A DNA stretch of 64,000 nucleotides from assembly GCA_022821805.1 (NCBI GenBank), contig JAJECX010000003.1:310001-374000 (forward strand). Direction: 5' to 3'. A program made the position numbers and the translations under genes. This stretch comes from Anaerolineae bacterium (lineage in GTDB: Bacteria; Chloroflexota; Anaerolineae; Aggregatilineales; Phototrophicaceae). The notes under the pieces were generated by a model. That model had not been told where the DNA came from. It saw only the letters and a program-made list of their open reading frames with translations, and did no database searches. This document shows, piece after piece, positions 36,736 to 46,243 of this stretch (its first letter is position 1; each line of letters starts with the position of its first letter).

Positions 36736-38256
36736 ATGAAAAAGCTAAAGTTGATCCTGCCCGTTTTCATGCTCCTCGCGGTCGTGTTGAGCATTGGCTT
36801 TTTGAGCTCGGCGCAGATGTCGGAGCAGGTGCTCCGTTCTGCCCACGATGCGGAGTGGACGGGTTTGGATCCGCATGTTGCCAGCACCGTATCGAGCTTT
36901 TACGTTTTGGCCAACGTGGTTGAAACGCTGACGACCAACAATGACAACATAGAGCTGACTCCGCTTTTGGCTACTGGTTGGTCACAGTCAGACGACGGTT
37001 TGACCTGGACCTTCAATTTGCGCGAAGGCGTAGAGTTCTCGAATGGCGAGGCAATGACCTCCGAGCACGTTGTCTTCTCGATGAACCGCATCATCAATCC
37101 CGAAACCGGCTCCGGCCGCGTCGCTTCTGTCGGCGGGTCTGACGCTGTCTGGGAGGCGGTTGACAGCCACACGGTTAGCGTTACGACGCCGGATCCCAAT
37201 GCGATTCTGCCGGTGCTACTGGCGAGCCGCGGTACTGCGGTCGTTCATCCCGACAGCGTGGACGAAAATGGCGTGATTGTCGTGCCAATCGGCACCGGTC
37301 CCTTTACAGTTGAAGATCTCGATGGAACGATCAGCATGCGGCTGGTCAAGAATGACAGTTACTGGCAGGAAGGTTTGCCGCTGCTCGACGCTGTCGAAAT
37401 CACGGTGATCCAGGAAGAAGCTGCCCGTGAAGCGGCATTGCTCGGCGGCGAGGTGGACTTCGTCACAAGCGTCGCGCCGCAGGCGGTGCAAGCCTTGCTG
37501 GACAATCCCGATGTTAATATGCTGGTGTCACCGGCTTTGGCTTACAAGTACATTGGCTTGAACTTGACCCGCGAGCCCTTTGATGATGTACGCGTTCGTC
37601 AGGCAATTGCCTACGCCATCAATCGCGATGATCTTTGCGCCGCCGGCGACTTCGGCTTGTGCACGCCGCTTTACGGCGGTCCGATCGATACCGGCAGCCC
37701 TTGGTATTTCGATTACGCGCCCTACTCATACGACCCTGACAAGGCGAGAGCGCTGTTGGCGGAAGCGGGCTTGGCTGACGGATTCGAGATGGAGTTGATG
37801 CCCACTTCCACTTATCAGGATACCGTGCGTCAAGCGCAAGTCTTGCAGGCGCAGTTGGGGGCGGTTGGCATAACGACAACCATCAACGCGCCAGAATGGG
37901 CGGAGTGGCTGGAACTGGAAGGCAACTACCGTTACGATGGCTACATCTGCAGTTGGAATGGCTTGGTTGACGTCGAGCATTACTTCTACCTGCAGCATCG
38001 CACCGATGAAGTGTTCAACTTCACCGGCTACAGCAATCCGGACTTCGACGCCCTGGTTGAGCAGGGACGACAGGTTTCCGGCTTTGACGAGCGCTACGCC
38101 ATCTACCAGCAAGCCAACCAAATCCTGGTGGATGCTGTGCCCTACGTCTACTTCTACAATCCGGCTTTCACCCGCGCCATGAGCCTGAAAGTGCAGGGCT
38201 ATGTCCTGCGCTCGGACAACCATAATCTCTACATGCACACCTATCTCGAAGAATAG
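36736..38256 (+). CDS. Peptide-type ABC transporter substrate-binding protein (family 5)
   Basis: A 506-residue DppA/OppA-like binding protein. A signal peptide (KLKLILPVFMLLAVVLSIGF) precedes the family start VLRSAHDAEWTGLDPHVAST and the SBP_bac_5 stretches WTFNLREGVEFSNGEAM and RVRQAIAYAINRDDLC. No lipobox is present. GGAAAG precedes the ATG. It is followed by two permeases, so it is the binding component of a di/oligopeptide or nickel-type importer; peptides are favoured by the S9 peptidase at the end of the operon. Confidence 0.88.
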   Translation: MKKLKLILPVFMLLAVVLSIGFLSSAQMSEQVLRSAHDAEWTGLDPHVASTVSSFYVLANVVETLTTNNDNIELTPLLATGWSQSDDGLTWTFNLREGVEFSNGEAMTSEHVVFSMNRIINPETGSGRVASVGGSDAVWEAVDSHTVSVTTPDPNAILPVLLASRGTAVVHPDSVDENGVIVVPIGTGPFTVEDLDGTISMRLVKNDSYWQEGLPLLDAVEITVIQEEAAREAALLGGEVDFVTSVAPQAVQALLDNPDVNMLVSPALAYKYIGLNLTREPFDDVRVRQAIAYAINRDDLCAAGDFGLCTPLYGGPIDTGSPWYFDYAPYSYDPDKARALLAEAGLADGFEMELMPTSTYQDTVRQAQVLQAQLGAVGITTTINAPEWAEWLELEGNYRYDGYICSWNGLVDVEHYFYLQHRTDEVFNFTGYSNPDFDALVEQGRQVSGFDERYAIYQQANQILVDAVPYVYFYNPAFTRAMSLKVQGYVLRSDNHNLYMHTYLEE

Positions 38257-38265
38257 TCTCTTTAC

Positions 38266-38296
38266 GGGCGCGATTTGGGAACGCCAGGTCGCGCCC
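38266..38296 (+). promoter_or_regulatory. Hairpin between binding-protein and permease genes
   Basis: GGGCGCGA (38266-38273) and TCGCGCCC (38289-38296) form a perfect 8-pair stem with a 15-base loop, ten bases after the binding-protein stop. No T run follows. Confidence 0.65.
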
Positions 38297-38340
38297 ACGC
38301 TTCTCCCCCCCAAAGACGACCTGCCTGGGGATAACTCGAT

Positions 38341-39288
38341 TTGAATTATCAATACGTCGCGCAGCGCTTGCTTATGGCACTGGTTGTCGTGTTGGGCATA
38401 ACCTTTGTCGTCTTCATGATTATGCAGATCGTACCGGGTGATCCGGCCCGCGTGATTCTCGGTCCGTACGCCAGCGATGAATCGGTCGCCGGCTTGCGCG
38501 ACCGTCTCGGACTTGAACGTCCATTCCTTGAACAGTACCTGACCTGGCTTGCCAAGGCAGTGCGCGGAGATTTCGGGCAGAGCCTGCTGAATGGCCAAGA
38601 CGTCGCGCCGCAGCTTTGGGGGCGCGTCGGACCATCGTTAGAGTTGGCAATTGTCTCGCTCGCAATTGGGCTGGCGATAGCTTTTCCCATTGGGATTATT
38701 TCCGCTTTGAAACAGGGCAGCGCGCTGGATATTGTGCCAACTGTTTTCAGCCAAATCGGCGTCTCCATCCCCTCGTTTTGGATGGGAATTCTGCTGATTC
38801 TGTTTTTCTCTTTGAATCTGGAATTGTTTCCGCCAAGCGGTTATACGCCGCTTAGTGAAGATCCGGGCGACTGGCTTGCGCATATCATTCTGCCCGCATT
38901 CACGGCTGGATTCGTCAGCGCTTCAATCCAGACGCGATTTATCCGCAGCGCCATGCTTGATGTGCTGAGCGCCAACTACGTGCAAACGGCGCGCGCCAAA
39001 GGTTTGAACGAGCGTACGGTGATTATTCGTCACGCCCTGCGCAACGCCTTGATCAACATCGTGACCATCATCGGCTTGCAGATTACGGCGCTGTTCAGCG
39101 GCCTGGTATTGGTCGAAATCGTCTTCTCCTGGCCCGGGCTTGGTCGCTTGGCGCTGAACGCCGTAGAGGAGCGCGACTATCCGTTGCTGCAGGGCGCGGT
39201 ATTAGTCGTTGCAGTAATCGTCACAATTGTCAATTTGCTGGTCGATCTGTTGTATTTCTTCCTTGATCCACGAATTGAATACGTATAG
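38341..39288 (+). CDS. Peptide-type ABC transporter permease (DppB type)
   Basis: A 315-residue permease with six helices and the family segments YVAQRLLMALVVVLGITFVV and TARAKGLNERTVIIRHALRN (coupling loop, residues ~218-237). The start codon is TTG, after GGGGATAAC. It works with the DppC-type permease 12 bases downstream. No dppD or dppF ATPase gene lies in the operon or elsewhere in the window. Confidence 0.9.
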   Translation: MNYQYVAQRLLMALVVVLGITFVVFMIMQIVPGDPARVILGPYASDESVAGLRDRLGLERPFLEQYLTWLAKAVRGDFGQSLLNGQDVAPQLWGRVGPSLELAIVSLAIGLAIAFPIGIISALKQGSALDIVPTVFSQIGVSIPSFWMGILLILFFSLNLELFPPSGYTPLSEDPGDWLAHIILPAFTAGFVSASIQTRFIRSAMLDVLSANYVQTARAKGLNERTVIIRHALRNALINIVTIIGLQITALFSGLVLVEIVFSWPGLGRLALNAVEERDYPLLQGAVLVVAVIVTIVNLLVDLLYFFLDPRIEYV

Positions 39289-39300
39289 GAATCAACCGCG

Positions 39301-40206
39301 ATGGCTACGCTTCCTGAAGATTCCAATAAGCGCAAGCCACAATTCGACGAGTCCTTAGGACCGGCAAATACACTTTGGCGTGATGCTGGTCGCCGCTTGT
39401 TGCGCCATCGACTTGCGATGTTTGGCGCGACAGTGCTTTGCATCGTGATCACGATGGGGATGTTTGGTCCTGCTTTCAGTCCATACGACCCTAACGGTAT
39501 GGATTTCGCCGATCGCTTTGCCAATCCCTCCCTGGATCACTTGATGGGTACCGACGACTTTGGGCGTGATATCTTTTCGCGAGTTATCGTAGGCGCGCGC
39601 GTCTCACTGCAAGTGGGCTTGGTCGCGGTCAGCGTCGCAACGGTTTTCGGCACTGCGCTGGGCTTGGTCGCCGGGTACAGCACCCGAATCACCGATGAAG
39701 TCATCATGCGCGCGATGGATGTGCTCTACGCCTTTCCAGCGATCTTGCTGGCGATCGCCATTATGGCGGCGCTGGGCAAAGGCATTGGCAATGCCATGAT
39801 CGCCATTGGCATCGTTTATGTACCCATCTTCGCCCGGATCGCGCGGGCGGCAGTGCTGAGTATCCGCAACGAAGAATTCATCATTGCGGCTCGCGCGATG
39901 GGCGCTGGCGATTTTCGCATCCTGGTCTCACATGTGCTGCCGAACGTCTTGTCTCCCATTATCGTGGAAATCACGCTCAGCCTGGCATTTGCCATTCTGG
40001 CCGAAGCCGCTTTGAGCTATTTGGGCTTGGGCACGCAGCCGCCCGATCCGAGTTGGGGCCGGATGCTTTCCGAAGGACGCGCCTTTTACCGCCAATCGGG
40101 TTGGATGGCCTTTTTTCCGGGCTTTGCGATCACGCTCACTGTGATGGGGTTCAACTTCCTCGGCGATGGGCTTAGAGATGCGCTGGATCCCAGACTTCGG
40201 CGCTAG
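39301..40206 (+). CDS. Peptide-type ABC transporter permease (DppC type)
   Basis: A 301-residue partner permease. The N-terminal cytoplasmic stretch and first helix are followed by the family motif HLMGTDDFGRDIFSRVIVGA and the coupling loop AARAMGAGDFRILVSHVLPN. The downstream gene starts inside its last 41 bases in another frame, so the two are probably coupled. Confidence 0.9.
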   Translation: MATLPEDSNKRKPQFDESLGPANTLWRDAGRRLLRHRLAMFGATVLCIVITMGMFGPAFSPYDPNGMDFADRFANPSLDHLMGTDDFGRDIFSRVIVGARVSLQVGLVAVSVATVFGTALGLVAGYSTRITDEVIMRAMDVLYAFPAILLAIAIMAALGKGIGNAMIAIGIVYVPIFARIARAAVLSIRNEEFIIAARAMGAGDFRILVSHVLPNVLSPIIVEITLSLAFAILAEAALSYLGLGTQPPDPSWGRMLSEGRAFYRQSGWMAFFPGFAITLTVMGFNFLGDGLRDALDPRLRR

Positions 40207-42436
40207 ACTGGGCGACCTGCCGGCGCGGCGCTTGCTGGGCGTGGCGGTGCTTTCGGCGAGCGCGCTGCTGCTTGAGATCGCCTTGACGCGGCTCTTCTCC
40301 CTGATCTTTTTCCCCTATTATGTATTTCTCATAATTTCAGTCGCGATCCTCGGCATCGGCATTGGCGCAGCATTCGCGGCTCTTCTGCCCGAATTGGCGC
40401 AGCGCATTGGCTTTGCGCGCGGCAGCGCGGGCGCGGCGCTTTCAACGCTGCTGCTTCTGTTACTCGCCGTCTCTGGCCGAGCAATGGACCTGCAATTGCC
40501 GCTGTTTGTCATGCTGGCGCTGCCATACCTGTTTTTTGGTCTGGTGATCTCTACCCTGTTCAGCGCCCATGTTGCCGCCAGTCGAATCCTGTACATGGGC
40601 GATTTGGTTGGCGCCGGTTGCGGCGCGCTTATTGCGATCCCGCTACTGAACGAATTTGGCGCGATCAATACGATCCTTATCGCGGCTTTGGGTTTCACGG
40701 TCGCTGGACTTTACTTTTCGACGCGGCGCGATCGGCTCGCAGCCGGCGCCTGTGCCGTGACCGCCAGCGTCGCGCTCGGTCTTAACGTAGCCAGCCGCGC
40801 CCTTGAAATGGATCCCTCCAAGCTGGCGCCGGAAAAGCCAATCGTGGCGGCATTGTCCGACGGGGGCCGCGTTCTGCAATCCAGCTGGGACGCGTTCGCC
40901 CGCACTGACCTGGTCGATCCCGGCGCTGGTCGTCCCTTGCGGATTTATGTCGACGGCGGCGCGGCCTCGGTCATGCCATCGGAAGCGTCGCGTCGAGATC
41001 TGCTTGGTGATATTGGATTCTTCCCCTTCGCCACCGAGCAGCCCGAAGACGTATTCATCATTGGACCGGGCGCCGGGCTGGATGTTTGGTTTGCTTTGCA
41101 GAGCGGCGCGCAAAGGATCACCGCCGTCGAGGTCAACGCCGCGAGCGTGGATATGGTTCGCGACAGGCGCGGCTATACCGGACCGCTCTATGACCGAGCC
41201 GAGGTGAAGGTCATCGTCGATGATGGACGCAGCGCGCTTCGCCGTACAGGTCAGAAATTTGACCTGATTTATTTGTCGCAAGTGGTGACCTTGGCGGCGG
41301 AACTTGGCGGCTATGCGCTCTCCGAAAACACGGTCTATACCGTGGAGGCTTTCTCCGATTATCTCAATCACCTCGACCAGGGCGGTCAAATTGCCCTGAA
41401 GCTCTATGACGAAGTGACCTTGACGCGCGCAGTGTCGACCGCGCTGTCGGCATTTCGCCGCCGAGGATTGACCGATCAGCAGGCGCTAAACCATTTGATG
41501 GCTTTCATCGACAGCAAGCGCAGCCCATCGGCGCCGCTGCTTCTCATCGGGGCGGCGCCTTATAGCGCGGACGACTCGTTAGTGCTGGGCGCGATCGCCC
41601 GCGATGTGGGCTTTAGGCCGCTGCTGCTGCCACATGTATTGATTCAGCCGCCGCTGGATGCGGTGGCCAGCGGCGAAAAGTCTTTTGACGCGATTATTCA
41701 AGTCTCAGACGTGGACATATCGCCTGCCACTGACGAGCGACCCTATTTCTTCCAGTTTGAAAAGAGCCTTCCCGCCAACCTAATTCCCTTGGTCGCGCTG
41801 GCAGCAGCTGTCACTGCCGCGTTGGCGCTGGTCATCGGGTATCAGTTACGACGCGGCCACGGCGCGATACAGCGCGGCTATCCGCTGCTTTTCGCTCTGC
41901 TTGGCATAGGTTTCATCGCGCTGGAAATCTATGCGATTCAACGTACTCGGCTCTTCCTGGGGCATCCGACGGTCGCGGTAACGCTGGTACTGGCAACTTT
42001 CCTAGTTGGCGGCGGCATTGGCAGCGGTATGAGCCAGTTGTTCGCAAATGATTTTCTTGCACGCCGTCCGCAATTGCTTACTGCGGCCGTCTTGATACTC
42101 TGCATCGTATGGGGCGCGCTATGGACGCCGCTCAACGCCGCCTTCCTTTCCGCAAATGCCTTTACGCGGGTCCTTATCACGCTGCTTTCGCTGGCGCCCC
42201 TTGCGCTGTGCATGGGCGCGCCATTTCCGCTGGCATTGAAGCTGGCAGGCATCGAGGACCGGCGACAGGTAGCGCTCGCATGGTGCGTCAACGGCTTGAT
42301 GACGGTCGTTGGATCGGTCTCCGCGGTCGCGCTATCTTTAACGATTGGCTTCAGCGCCGTGCTCTTTCTTGGCGCCGGCGCCTACTTCTTGGCGACGCTC
42401 ATCTTGGCTGTCATTCATAAGCGGGGCGAGGCATGA
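40166..42436 (+). CDS. Membrane protein with embedded spermidine-synthase-like domain
   Basis: A protein of up to 756 residues. Residues ~20-205 hold about seven helices (LLGVAVLSASALLLEIALTR). Residues ~280-430 form a Rossmann methyltransferase-like domain of the spermidine synthase type (VFIIGPGAGLDVWFALQSGA, ITAVEVNAASVDMVRD, VIVDDGRSALRRTGQKFDLI). A second set of about six helices follows at ~530-750. Such proteins are widespread in bacteria and mostly lack proven polyamine synthesis. The ATG at 40166 gives a 41-base overlap with the permease gene; later TTG/GTG starts near 40230 are possible. The next gene overlaps by four bases. Confidence 0.75.
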   Translation: MGLEMRWIPDFGARLGDLPARRLLGVAVLSASALLLEIALTRLFSLIFFPYYVFLIISVAILGIGIGAAFAALLPELAQRIGFARGSAGAALSTLLLLLLAVSGRAMDLQLPLFVMLALPYLFFGLVISTLFSAHVAASRILYMGDLVGAGCGALIAIPLLNEFGAINTILIAALGFTVAGLYFSTRRDRLAAGACAVTASVALGLNVASRALEMDPSKLAPEKPIVAALSDGGRVLQSSWDAFARTDLVDPGAGRPLRIYVDGGAASVMPSEASRRDLLGDIGFFPFATEQPEDVFIIGPGAGLDVWFALQSGAQRITAVEVNAASVDMVRDRRGYTGPLYDRAEVKVIVDDGRSALRRTGQKFDLIYLSQVVTLAAELGGYALSENTVYTVEAFSDYLNHLDQGGQIALKLYDEVTLTRAVSTALSAFRRRGLTDQQALNHLMAFIDSKRSPSAPLLLIGAAPYSADDSLVLGAIARDVGFRPLLLPHVLIQPPLDAVASGEKSFDAIIQVSDVDISPATDERPYFFQFEKSLPANLIPLVALAAAVTAALALVIGYQLRRGHGAIQRGYPLLFALLGIGFIALEIYAIQRTRLFLGHPTVAVTLVLATFLVGGGIGSGMSQLFANDFLARRPQLLTAAVLILCIVWGALWTPLNAAFLSANAFTRVLITLLSLAPLALCMGAPFPLALKLAGIEDRRQVALAWCVNGLMTVVGSVSAVALSLTIGFSAVLFLGAGAYFLATLILAVIHKRGEA

Positions 42437-44250
42437 TGCGAGATTCAGCGATGACGGTAGAGGAGTCAGTCCGGCTGATGGCGAAGATCGGCTGCTGCTG
42501 GTCGCCAACATTCGCGCCGGACGGCGAGCAGCTGGCATTCGTCAGCGACTTATCCGGCAGTCCCCAGGTTTGGCGGACACCAGTTCCGGGTGGATTCCCC
42601 TTGGCTGTAACTGCTTTTGACGAGCAAGTGAAGCGTGTGATCTGGTCGCCAGCTGGCGAGTGGCTCGCGGTGGAGTCGGCGCCTGGCGGCGGCATGAATA
42701 CCCAGATCGATATGGTCCGTCCCAATGGCGCCGAGCGCAGGCGTCTTACGGCGGGTGGGATCAGCAACAATTGGCTCGGCGGCTGGACGAAGGACGGGCG
42801 CGCGCTTATGTTCTCGTCGAATATGGACCAGCCCGATGCGATGGAATGCTTCCGTATATCTATCGATTCCGGCTCGCTGGAAAAGCTGGCCGTTGGCGCT
42901 GGCACGGCGACAATCGAAGATGCCGGGTCCGATAATTCGCAGCTGCTGGTCAAGCGAGTCGCCTATCGGGGCGACAACAACATTTATCTCGTGAATAGCG
43001 ACATCGAAGGCGAGAGACTGCTGACGGCGCACGATCCGCCAGCCAGTTTTGAAAACGCGCGATTTTCTCATGATGGGCGGGCTATCTACCTCATATCCAA
43101 TCGCGACAAGGATATGGCTTGTCTCTGCCGACTCTCCCTGATATGCGATTCGGGCTGGGAAGTTGTCCGCGCGCGGGAAGACGCCGAGTTGGTTGAGTTT
43201 GCGCTGAGCGAAGATGGCGAGCAGGCTGCGCTAGTTTGGAATGTCGCCGGCGCGCATGAACTAGAGTTGGTTCACTTGCAAAACGCTGAAGCGGGACGGG
43301 TGATTGAACTGCCGGGCGCGATCATCGAATCGCTGCGCTATTCGCCGGACGGATCCAAATTGGCGGCCTGCATATCGGGCGCGCGCCTGCCGCAGGATAT
43401 CTGGTTGCTGGATACGGTTTCTGGCGACGCTCGCCAGGTGACCCGCAGCCCGCAAATTGGCATTGATCATACGCAGCTGGCGGGAGCGCGCCTGCTGAAA
43501 TACCGCGCCCATGATAGCTTGCCCTTGAGCGGTTGGCTTTATACTCCGCGGACGGGTCAGGCGCCATATCCGACTGTTTTGAGCTTTCACGGTGGTCCTG
43601 AAGGGCAGGAGCAGCCGCGCTTCCGCTACGACTATCAGGCGCTGCTGGCGCAGGGCATCGCTGTCTTCGCGCCGAACGTGCGTGGTTCGTCCGGTTTTGG
43701 CAAGCGTTTTGTCAATTTAGACAATGGCGCATTGCGGTTCGACGCTATTCAGGACATAGCATCAACCGCGAAGCATTTGATCGATAGCGGCATTGCCGAG
43801 CCAAGTCGCCTCGGCATCATGGGCGGCTCTTACGGCGGATACATGACTATGGCTGGCTTGGCCGAGTTTCCGGAGATCTTCGCCGCTGGCGTCAACCTCT
43901 ACGGCGTGGTCAATTTCAAGACATTCTTTGCGCTCACAGAGCCCTGGATGGCGAGCATTTCGAAAGTTGAATACGGCGATCCCGACACGGAAGGCGAGCT
44001 GCTGGATGCGCTCTCTCCCATTCACAAGTTGGATCGCGTAATCGCGCCGACATTGGCGCTGCACGGCGCCAACGATACCAACGTACCAGTTCATGAGGCG
44101 GAACAGGTCGTCGAAGCGCTGCAGAAACGCGATGTTCCAGTGGACTACATCCTGTTCCCGGATGAGGGGCACGGCTTTTCCATCGAGAGCAATCGTATTG
44201 CTGCCGCGACTGCAATCGTCAATTGGTTCCTCATGTATTTGCTCGATTAG
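42433..44250 (+). CDS. S9-family (prolyl oligopeptidase-like) peptidase
   Basis: A 605-residue serine peptidase. Residues ~20-340 form a TolB-like WD propeller (WSPTFAPDGEQLAFVSDLSG and similar repeats such as SPDGSKLAA). The alpha/beta-hydrolase domain has Ser466 in GGSYGGYM, Asp548 in HGANDTNVP and His580 in DEGHGFS. No signal peptide is present, so it acts inside the cell on short peptides. Its ATG overlaps the previous stop (ATGA), tying it to the peptide importer: uptake plus cytoplasmic hydrolysis in one operon. Confidence 0.9.
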   Translation: MMRDSAMTVEESVRLMAKIGCCWSPTFAPDGEQLAFVSDLSGSPQVWRTPVPGGFPLAVTAFDEQVKRVIWSPAGEWLAVESAPGGGMNTQIDMVRPNGAERRRLTAGGISNNWLGGWTKDGRALMFSSNMDQPDAMECFRISIDSGSLEKLAVGAGTATIEDAGSDNSQLLVKRVAYRGDNNIYLVNSDIEGERLLTAHDPPASFENARFSHDGRAIYLISNRDKDMACLCRLSLICDSGWEVVRAREDAELVEFALSEDGEQAALVWNVAGAHELELVHLQNAEAGRVIELPGAIIESLRYSPDGSKLAACISGARLPQDIWLLDTVSGDARQVTRSPQIGIDHTQLAGARLLKYRAHDSLPLSGWLYTPRTGQAPYPTVLSFHGGPEGQEQPRFRYDYQALLAQGIAVFAPNVRGSSGFGKRFVNLDNGALRFDAIQDIASTAKHLIDSGIAEPSRLGIMGGSYGGYMTMAGLAEFPEIFAAGVNLYGVVNFKTFFALTEPWMASISKVEYGDPDTEGELLDALSPIHKLDRVIAPTLALHGANDTNVPVHEAEQVVEALQKRDVPVDYILFPDEGHGFSIESNRIAAATAIVNWFLMYLLD

Positions 44251-44356
44251 CGTACATCGTACGATTCAGCATAGCGCGCGCATCTTTATGCCCGAATCCA
44301 CAAGATTTGCTACCATGGGCGCATGGCTGGCTATCCCATAGAAAGAGGTCCAAACC

Positions 44357-45190
44357 ATGAGCGAGATGACGATTGGCTGCGCGCTATGGACGCTTGGGGC
44401 GACGCCCGATGTCGCCGCGCTGGCGCGTCAGATGGAAATTGCGGCGGACGCCGGCTGTACTTCGGTGCAGCCATGGGTCGTTGATTTCGAATTCACGCCC
44501 TGTATCCTCGATCCGGAGGTCGGTTCAGCCGCGGATCGGCGGGAAGCGCGGCGGATTGCCGAATCGCTCGGCTTGACCTTCAGTGGCTTCTGCGCTCAGC
44601 TTCAGGGGGCAGTTACCTGGGGCGGCTTGGAAGAGAGCGAGGGCTTGCAATGGCGGATCGACAAAACCAAACAGGCGCTGGATACCACCGCGGAATTGGG
44701 CGGAAACGTCGTGACCACCCATGCCGGCGTTTTACCGGAGGACAAGTCAGATCCGGCTTATCAGATTCTGCTCGGCTCGGTCGGAGAGATTGCCGAACAT
44801 GGCGAGAAAGCCGGTGTGTATTTCGCGCTGGAAACCGGGCAGGAAAGGCCACAGGCGCTTGGCGATTTCATCGACGAGATCGGCAACCCCTGGCTTAAGG
44901 TGAATTATGATCCCTGCAATCTGCTGCGTTACGGCTCTGAGGCAGGCACGATCCAGGGCGTGCGCGTCTTGGGCGACAAGATCATCCATACGCACGCCAA
45001 AGATTGGAATCCGGAGACAATGCAAGCGACCTGCGGCGAAGGGCTTGTGCCTTGGGATGGCTATATTCAGGCGCTTAGAGACATCGGCTACGGTGGCGTT
45101 CTCGCCATAGAAGACGAGACCGACAATGAAGATATGATCGGATCCATCAATCGGAGCTACGCCTTCCTGCGAGGCTATTTCGATGATTAA
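44357..45190 (+). CDS. Sugar phosphate isomerase/epimerase (xylose isomerase-like TIM barrel)
   Basis: A 277-residue AP-endonuclease-2 / sugar-epimerase fold protein, a family of metal-dependent isomerases for keto-sugars and inositols. Likely metal ligands are the Glu in ALETGQER, Asp in NYDPCNLL, His in HTHAKDW and Glu in AIEDETD. AAAGAGG precedes the ATG. The next gene, a Gfo/Idh/MocA dehydrogenase, overlaps by eight bases; this pairing is common in sugar and inositol catabolism. Substrate unknown. Confidence 0.82.
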   Translation: MSEMTIGCALWTLGATPDVAALARQMEIAADAGCTSVQPWVVDFEFTPCILDPEVGSAADRREARRIAESLGLTFSGFCAQLQGAVTWGGLEESEGLQWRIDKTKQALDTTAELGGNVVTTHAGVLPEDKSDPAYQILLGSVGEIAEHGEKAGVYFALETGQERPQALGDFIDEIGNPWLKVNYDPCNLLRYGSEAGTIQGVRVLGDKIIHTHAKDWNPETMQATCGEGLVPWDGYIQALRDIGYGGVLAIEDETDNEDMIGSINRSYAFLRGYFDD

Positions 45191-46232
45191 TGTCGGTATT
45201 CTGGGCGCGGGCGGGATCGCCGCGCTCAGTCACCTGCCGGAGATCGCGGCGGTCGATGGCATGCGCGTGACCCATATTTGCGGGCGCCGGGAACGCCGCC
45301 TCCGCCTGCTCTGCGAGCGCTTTAATGTGCCCCGTTTTTCGACGAGTTGGAGCGACTTGCTGGATGACGGCGAGCTGGACGCCGTCATTGTTGCGCTTCC
45401 GCATCCCTTGCATGCGGAAGCCGGTCTCGCTGTTCTTGAGCGCGGTTTGCATTTGTTCATGCAGAAGCCGCTTTGCACGACGATCAACGAGGCGAATCGA
45501 CTGGTTGCAGCGAGCGAGGCGCGTCCCTGGCAGGTCGTATTCTGCCGTCCTTCATTTGACGGGGCCGTCTACGAGATGCGGCGACAATTGGCGGCGGGCG
45601 CCATCGGGACAATCTCGGGCGCGCTCGCGCGGCACAGCCACGGCGGTCCTGAAATCTACTACGCCGAGGTAGCCGACGCCTTTGAAGAACCCAGAGTGGA
45701 AAACGATCTTTGGTTTTTCGATGCGGAAACAGCCGGCGGCGGCGCGCTCATTGACATGGGCGTCTATTCCATCGCCAATCTGGTCGCGCTCTTGGGCAAG
45801 GTGGATTATGTGACGGCGCGTATGACTACGGTGTCAAAGCCGACCGCGCTGGAAGATACGGCGACACTGATATTGGAGTTCGAGAATGGCGCCATGGCGA
45901 CGGCGGAAACGGGCTGGTGCGATCCGGCTCGATCATCGTTTCTGCGCGTGCATGGCACAGCCGGCAAGCTTGTTCTGCGCGGAGACATGATCGACTACAT
46001 TCGCCCCAGCTCTTATGATCGCGAATGGGCGGCGCCCTTAGTGGATGAGATCCGACCGGCGCCGATGGTAAACCAGCACGAAGAATGGCTGCGCTGCATT
46101 GAGCGCGGCGCTCAACCGGAAATTTCTAATATTTGGACTGCGCGTCACGTCAGCGAAATCATGCTTGCCGCTGCCCGGTCAAATGAAGCGGGCTCGCGCG
46201 TCGCGATAGTCTCGGATCCGCGGACAAGCTAA
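45183..46232 (+). CDS. Gfo/Idh/MocA-family oxidoreductase
   Basis: A 349-residue NAD(P)-dependent dehydrogenase with an N-terminal Rossmann domain (VGILGAGGIAALSHLPEIA) and the C-terminal alpha/beta domain (ETAGGGALIDMGVYSIANLV). The usual EKP motif reads QKP (FMQKPLC), keeping the functional lysine. Family members oxidise sugars, inositols or their 3-keto forms. It is coupled to the isomerase upstream. Confidence 0.87.
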   Translation: MINVGILGAGGIAALSHLPEIAAVDGMRVTHICGRRERRLRLLCERFNVPRFSTSWSDLLDDGELDAVIVALPHPLHAEAGLAVLERGLHLFMQKPLCTTINEANRLVAASEARPWQVVFCRPSFDGAVYEMRRQLAAGAIGTISGALARHSHGGPEIYYAEVADAFEEPRVENDLWFFDAETAGGGALIDMGVYSIANLVALLGKVDYVTARMTTVSKPTALEDTATLILEFENGAMATAETGWCDPARSSFLRVHGTAGKLVLRGDMIDYIRPSSYDREWAAPLVDEIRPAPMVNQHEEWLRCIERGAQPEISNIWTARHVSEIMLAAARSNEAGSRVAIVSDPRTS

Positions 46233-46243
46233 CGCGAAAACTT

